Part shown: positions 6,918-9,728 of the stretch, one piece after another
Layout: the number at the start of each line of letters is the position of its first letter
Numbering within the stretch: the first letter of the stretch is position 1
Assembly (NCBI GenBank): GCA_947853365.1
Contig: CANTWQ010000005.1
Span: forward strand, 1-9,728
Reading direction: 5' to 3'
DNA length: 9,728 nt
DNA from: an uncultured Bacilli bacterium
Lineage (GTDB): Bacteria > Bacillota_I > Bacilli_A > RF39 > UBA660
The notes under the pieces: model-generated
What the model was told of the DNA's origin: nothing
Databases searched by the model: none
The model's input: the letters and a program-made list of their open reading frames with translations, nothing else
Program-made: the position numbers and the translations under genes

Positions 6918-7987
6918 GCGATCCAATCCCCCCGATCTTTGATTTCTTGAATCACCTGTTGATGTTCGGTATAGTTTTCCGTAAAGTAGACATTTTTATA
7001 CTTGTCAGCAACAAAGTATAAATAACTACTTTCTTCCGGTTCAATACTTGCCACAATACTCTCTTCACCCGGATTACAAATCGGCCCAATCGGAAGCTTT
7101 CCTTCCATTCCCGGTCCACGTGTATTATAAGGATTAGCTGTATTAAATTCTTCTCTTGTTAAATCACGATCAGCCATATCGACTTGAAAAGCGTAATAAG
7201 TCGTAACATCACTACCTAAACTCATATTGGCCTTTAAACGATTATAGAAAACTGAAGCAACCCCACTTCGTGTTTCATCATTCACACCTTCCAGTTCAAC
7301 CATCGAGGCAATAGTTAAAATCTCATGCACGGTATACCCAGATGCTTCAATTTCTTCCCGATAGGAAGATAAAATACGATCCGTTTCATTTAACATCTTG
7401 GCAAATATCTCTTCAATACTCACATCTTTATTTAAAAACTGATAAGTATTCGGAAATAAATAACCTTCCAATTTATAATAAATATCATCATCCAAAATTT
7501 CATCCGTTAAAAACCAATAGGTCTCTAACAAAGAATTTAAATAAGTAGGATCATTCACTTTTTCCAACACTTCTTCTTTGGTATGATTGGTCGATGCTGC
7601 AATCATTTCTGCCATACGCGTCACGGAAATACCTTCGGGAAAGGTAATCGTTACCACATTGGGATTATAACTATTGCCATTTTGCAACACTTCGACGATT
7701 TTTTTTACTCCCATATTAGGTGATAATTGGTAAGTAGATGCTTGTAACTGATTGACATGAAACAAGCGCGTGTAAAGATAGAAGAAATCCTGATCCCGAA
7801 TTAACCCTTTTTCTTCTAAAATAGATCCAATTTGTTTGACACTAGAACCGCTTGGTATTTCCACTTCGATCAATTCCTCTGAAGAACTCACCGGTCCCAT
7901 TTTGTAATTATAAACTGTGCATCCTAAAATAACGGCGGTAAACGTTAAAATTAAAATACACAACATGATATTTCGAAACGTCTTCAT
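6911..7987 (-). CDS. mltG: Endolytic murein transglycosylase MltG (YceG-like, YrrL)
   Basis: This 358-residue protein has a single N-terminal membrane segment (about 6-26) after a short basic start. A LysM-like/YceG N-domain follows, with IPSGSSVKQIGSILEEKGLI at 44-63. The catalytic domain contains EGYLFPNTYQF (174-184) and the active-site glutamate E231 in TIASMVELEG, and near the end NPYNTRG and GPICNPG (285-307). MltG cleaves nascent peptidoglycan strands at the outer face of the membrane and sets glycan length. Residues ILGC at 20-23 resemble a lipobox, but Leu at -2 makes lipidation unlikely. GAGGAG lies just before the ATG. It is followed by trmR with overlapping ends, and preceded by a hairpin that may limit read-through from the ireB operon. 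Confidence 0.94.
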   Translation of the reverse strand: MKTFRNIMLCILILTFTAVILGCTVYNYKMGPVSSSEELIEVEIPSGSSVKQIGSILEEKGLIRDQDFFYLYTRLFHVNQLQASTYQLSPNMGVKKIVEVLQNGNSYNPNVVTITFPEGISVTRMAEMIAASTNHTKEEVLEKVNDPTYLNSLLETYWFLTDEILDDDIYYKLEGYLFPNTYQFLNKDVSIEEIFAKMLNETDRILSSYREEIEASGYTVHEILTIASMVELEGVNDETRSGVASVFYNRLKANMSLGSDVTTYYAFQVDMADRDLTREEFNTANPYNTRGPGMEGKLPIGPICNPGEESIVASIEPEESSYLYFVADKYKNVYFTENYTEHQQVIQEIKDRGDWIAW

Positions 7988-8000
7988 AAAACTCCTCTAC

Positions 8001-8023
8001 AAAAAAGAGCAATTATTGCTCTT
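8001..8023 (-). terminator. Hairpin plus T-tract between DUF1292 gene and mltG (stop codon in the loop)
   Basis: On the minus strand AAGAGCAA, loop TAA, TTGCTCTT form a perfect eight-pair stem followed by more T residues (TTTTTT in total at 8006-8001). The three-base loop is the stop codon of the DUF1292 gene. The mltG ribosome site begins a few bases downstream, so it may act as a full terminator or as a partial attenuator inside a longer operon. Confidence 0.75.
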
Positions 8024-8318
8024 GGGTTGCGCCTTCACTATTTCCAGCATTGCCTCGTGCTTCTTCTTGCAATGTATTTAAAATTACTTCGATCATTTTC
8101 CATTCCTTATCCGTTTCAATCGGATCTAACTTTGTCGATTGTGCAGTCGGATCATAAATCGATGCAAAAACTTGCGTATTTCCTTCTTCATCGACAGAAT
8201 TATCGGTATATACAATATAACTTTTTTTCGTCTCATCACTGTCGAATGTAAAAAGTACGTTACAAGTAATTTCCTTCCCCTCATCATTGATTACTTTAAA
8301 TGTATTTTTATTATCCAT
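8013..8318 (-). CDS. DUF1292 family protein (YrzB-like)
   Basis: This is a small acidic cytosolic protein of 101 residues. It shows the DUF1292 layout: a short strand-rich core with FTFDSDETKKSYIVYTD (about 24-40), then VFASIYDP, then a C-terminal helix KEWKMIEVILNTLQEE and a disordered tail. Members are found beside ruvX and the ireB family gene across Bacilli, and their function is unknown. A TTG at 8327 is also in frame, overlapping the ruvX stop, but the ATG at 8318 has AAAGGA at a normal distance and leaves five bases after ruvX. The final codons and stop build the hairpin that precedes mltG. I give no symbol because no function has been established. Confidence 0.87.
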   Translation of the reverse strand: MDNKNTFKVINDEGKEITCNVLFTFDSDETKKSYIVYTDNSVDEEGNTQVFASIYDPTAQSTKLDPIETDKEWKMIEVILNTLQEEARGNAGNSEGATQEQ

Positions 8319-8323
8319 AATTT

Positions 8324-8761
8324 TCAATCCTTTCTATCTTCTATTTTCCTTTTTTGATCTAAATAGCTTTGCAAGATAATCGTTGCCGCGATCTTATCGA
8401 CAACCCTCTTACGTTTTTGTCGTGAAGTATCAAAGAGAAGTAATGTATTTTGTGCTTGCACCGTCGTCAACCGCTCGTCTTGTAGATAAACAGGAATGTG
8501 GTAACGTTTTTCTAGTTTATCACGGAAAGAAAGACTCAAATTGCCTTTCTCACTGATGGTATTGTTCATATTTTTAGGTAATCCCAAGACAATCGCATCA
8601 ATTTGTTTCTCCGTTAATACTTTACCAACTTCATCGACGAGTCGATCATATTCTTCATTGTGTCGAAGTACTTGATAAGCCGTCGCAATGGTTGCTGTCG
8701 GATCAGAGATAGCCATTCCTAAAGTATGACTACCCAAATCCAATCCTAAATAACGTGCCAT
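8324..8761 (-). CDS. ruvX: Holliday-junction resolvase-like / pre-16S rRNA nuclease RuvX (YqgF, YrrK)
   Basis: The protein has 145 residues, normal for YqgF/RuvX. It has the RNase H-like fold with acidic residues D8 in YLGLDLGSHTLGMAISD, E96 in LQDERLTTVQAQ and D122 in KRKRVVDKIAATIILQSYLD, and the VLGLPKNMNNTISEKG segment (58-73) typical of the family. E. coli YqgF trims the 16S rRNA 5' end. A Holliday-junction role has been proposed from the fold. It begins one base after the ireB-type stop and runs into the DUF1292 gene with five bases between, so these three are one transcript. The AAGGAT at the end of ireB serves as its ribosome site. Confidence 0.95.
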   Translation of the reverse strand: MARYLGLDLGSHTLGMAISDPTATIATAYQVLRHNEEYDRLVDEVGKVLTEKQIDAIVLGLPKNMNNTISEKGNLSLSFRDKLEKRYHIPVYLQDERLTTVQAQNTLLLFDTSRQKRKRVVDKIAATIILQSYLDQKRKIEDRKD

Positions 8762-8762
8762 G

Positions 8763-9005
8763 TTAATCCTTCATTGCTTCTTTTAACAAGAATTCTAAAA
8801 TTTGACTACGATCCAATTTCATAATCTTTTTTCTGGCATCTTTGTAAGACGAAATATACCCAACATCACCACTGGTCAAATAGCCCACTAATTGATTGAT
8901 CGGTTGATATCCTCTTTCTTCCAAAGCTCGATAAACTTCTTTTAGTGTCTCACGAATGACTTCGCCTTCGAAAGATTCCAAAGAAAACACATTTGTCTCT
9001 TCCAT
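8763..9005 (-). CDS. ireB: IreB-family regulatory phosphoprotein (YrzL, DUF965)
   Basis: This 80-residue protein has the family core VYRALEERGYQPINQLVGYLTSGD (24-47), followed by YISSYKDARKKI and a helical C-terminus. In Enterococcus, IreB is the target of the Ser/Thr kinase IreK and phosphatase IreP, phosphorylated on N-terminal threonines, and it dampens cephalosporin tolerance. Here the N-terminus MEETNVFSLESF offers only T4, with S8 and S11 nearby, as candidate sites. A GTG at 9017 is in frame, but the ATG at 9005 fits GAGG six bases upstream. It is the first gene of the ireB-ruvX-DUF1292 run and has its own promoter. Confidence 0.92.
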   Translation of the reverse strand: MEETNVFSLESFEGEVIRETLKEVYRALEERGYQPINQLVGYLTSGDVGYISSYKDARKKIMKLDRSQILEFLLKEAMKD

Positions 9006-9028
9006 CTTCCACCTCACTATAATACTTC

Positions 9029-9050
9029 TATTTCATTTTAGCATGAAATA
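9029..9050. repeat. Perfect inverted repeat over the ireB promoter -10 (operator candidate)
   Basis: TATTTCAT (9029-9036), six-base spacer, ATGAAATA (9043-9050) is a perfect 8-bp inverted repeat centred on the extended -10 of the ireB promoter. The position fits a repressor site. It could instead be a weak hairpin ending the prepilin transcript, but it has no clean T-tract. Confidence 0.5.
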
Positions 9051-9063
9051 AATGGAAACGCAA
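9035..9063 (-). promoter_or_regulatory. Extended -10 promoter of the ireB-ruvX-DUF1292 operon
   Basis: On the minus strand TTGCGT (9063-9058), a 17-base spacer and TAAAAT (9040-9035), with TGC directly before the -10 box, make an extended -10 promoter. RNA would start near 9028, about 23 bases before the chosen ireB ATG, with the GAGGTGG ribosome site in between. Confidence 0.62.
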
Positions 9064-9068
9064 GTAAT

Positions 9069-9515
9069 CTAAGAACAATCTGCACTTTGGTATTGTGAAC
9101 ACCGCAGACAAACACGATATTCTAAATTAAAATTAGAACTTCCCGCCGTGCTCGATGAAGCAACCACTTCCACATAAGAAGTATTGGCATCACATTTTGT
9201 CGCATCTTGCCTTGCCGGATCTATAATTTCATCCATATATTGTTCCGAAATCAAGACCGACAAAGGAACACGAAGACTATTTCCAGCACTTGGAACAGAA
9301 TATGTACTACAAATAGGATTGGTGCGATCAATCAAGCAATCAGAAAGCAATGTTTCCGTTGCCCCCTGCATTCCTCTTTCCCCTGCTTCATAAGCAGTTT
9401 GTCGCGTCCGTTCAATATAACGACTATAAGAACCAATCGCAATCAACAAAATAATTCCTAAAATTGCAATCACTCCAAGAAGTTCCACCATCGTAAAACC
9501 TTTTTCGTTGTTCAT
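9069..9515 (-). CDS. Type IV prepilin-like protein with six cysteines
   Basis: The N-terminus MNNEKG followed by FTMVELLGVIAILGIILLIAIG is a class III signal. Prepilin peptidase would cut after G6, the mature protein starts with Phe, and it has Glu at +5. The hydrophobic helix continues into an amphipathic stretch SYSRYIERTRQTAYEA. After processing about 142 residues remain, with a small globular C-terminal part holding six cysteines (60, 69, 108, 136, 139, 147), suggesting disulfides outside the cell. Such pseudopilins build DNA-uptake or secretion pili. No pilus assembly ATPase or peptidase gene is in the window. An upstream in-frame ATG at 9527 abuts the AAAGGA ribosome site and so is unlikely. 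The frame runs on to 9584, but that is upstream of the probable transcription start. The distance from AAAGGA to the chosen ATG (12 bases) is long. Confidence 0.82.
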   Translation of the reverse strand: MNNEKGFTMVELLGVIAILGIILLIAIGSYSRYIERTRQTAYEAGERGMQGATETLLSDCLIDRTNPICSTYSVPSAGNSLRVPLSVLISEQYMDEIIDPARQDATKCDANTSYVEVVASSSTAGSSNFNLEYRVCLRCSQYQSADCS

Positions 9516-9567
9516 CTTAAACTTCATTCCTTTCTCAACGTTCAAGGCACACATACCTATCATTACC

Positions 9568-9576
9568 ATTATAGCA
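9568..9576 (-). promoter_or_regulatory. Extended -10 promoter for the prepilin-like gene
   Basis: TGCTATAAT on the minus strand (9576-9568) is a perfect extended -10 element. No good -35 box is visible 17 bases upstream. Transcription from about 9561 would give a leader of about 45 bases to the chosen prepilin ATG. Confidence 0.6.
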
Positions 9577-9626
9577 AAAAACAAGAAGTTTTCCTATTTT
9601 AAATTCCAAAATACATGCAAATAAAA

Positions 9627-9659
9627 GCATCTGATTTCAACTAGGTTGATTTCAGATGC
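9627..9659 (-). terminator. Intrinsic terminator of an upstream minus-strand gene, with a possible alternative pairing
   Basis: GCATCTGA pairs with TCAGATGC, and an inner TCAAC pairs with GTTGA around a three-base loop. The two stems are separated by an unpaired AA/AA internal loop when read on the minus strand. The minus strand then runs into TTTTATTT, so it terminates leftward transcription from beyond the right edge. The plus strand lacks a T-tract. Confidence 0.72.
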
Positions 9660-9728
9660 AAACCAAATCTAAGGGAAACATCTGACTCACATAATCAAAT
9701 GTATCCTTTTTTATTGTATGAAGATTCC
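9652..9728 (-). CDS. Possible C-terminal end of a gene entering from the right edge
   Basis: One minus-strand frame is open for 24 codons from the window edge and ends in TGA at 9654-9652, inside the terminator's first arm. Two other genes here also have their stop codon inside a terminator hairpin, which makes this placement plausible. The encoded tail (DYVSQMFPLDLVCI at the end) matches nothing I know, and an open frame this short is not rare by chance. Confidence 0.28.
   Translation of the reverse strand, partial: NLHTIKKDTFDYVSQMFPLDLVCI

Noticed and set aside
7919..7928. Lipoprotein signal in MltG (ILGC, residues 20-23)
   Set aside because: Leu at -2 does not fit the usual lipobox, and MltG proteins are normally anchored by a single membrane helix.
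8027..8357. Two overlapping plus-strand open frames
   Set aside because: Both are antisense to the DUF1292 gene and have no supported start.
9516..9584. Longer prepilin start at 9584
   Set aside because: It lies upstream of the probable transcription start from TGCTATAAT at 9568-9576, and the class III leader starts naturally at MNNEKG.
1..9728. CRISPR arrays, tRNA or rRNA genes, insertion sequences, attachment-site repeats around the accessory block
   Set aside because: I looked for regular repeats, tRNA-like cloverleaf ends, transposase motifs and direct repeats at the block edges and found none that I could support by eye.

Overview
The window looks like chromosomal DNA of a low-GC Bacillota (Bacilli or Erysipelotrichia-like). 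TGA acts as a stop (for example the ruvX-type gene ends in TGA) and Trp is read from TGG, so this is not the Mycoplasma code. A MltG-type enzyme implies a peptidoglycan wall. The minus-strand gene order IreB (yrzL), RuvX (yrrK), DUF1292 (yrzB), MltG (yrrL), O-methyltransferase (yrrM/trmR), U32 (yrrN/trhP1), U32 (yrrO/trhP2) is that of the Bacillus subtilis yrr cluster. I cannot name the species.

Layout, read right to left on the minus strand. At 9627-9659 a strong hairpin with a T-tract probably ends a gene that lies mostly beyond the right edge. A solitary six-cysteine type IV prepilin-like protein follows (9069-9515) with its own extended -10 promoter. The ireB promoter (9035-9063), overlapped by a perfect 8-bp inverted repeat, starts the tight ireB-ruvX-DUF1292 run (8013-9005). 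A hairpin whose loop is the DUF1292 stop codon separates that run from mltG-trmR (6318-7987). A hairpin at 6304-6319 then ends the trmR transcript and the converging sigma-like gene together.

Between trmR and trhP1, where the Bacillus order has nothing, sits a four-gene block (2822-6313). It holds a plus-strand pair (a two-membrane-segment charged protein and an amidoligase-family enzyme), a minus-strand 399-residue protein with a split PIN-like acidic pattern, and a plus-strand orphan sigma-70-like factor with an AT-hook-like N-terminus. This accessory block is the most novel part of the window. Its outer promoter and the trhP1 promoter are divergent, with -35 boxes that touch.

Left of the block, trhP1-trhP2 (705-2769) overlap each other and lead into a dGTPase-like HD protein cut by the left edge (1-712).

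Functionally, TrhP1/TrhP2 and TrmR are the hydroxylation and methylation steps of wobble uridine (ho5U34 to mo5U34) in tRNA. IreB, RuvX and MltG belong to Ser/Thr-kinase signalling, 16S rRNA/Holliday-junction nuclease biology and glycan-strand termination. How the accessory block relates to these is unknown. Its position splits the mo5U pathway into two transcription units.
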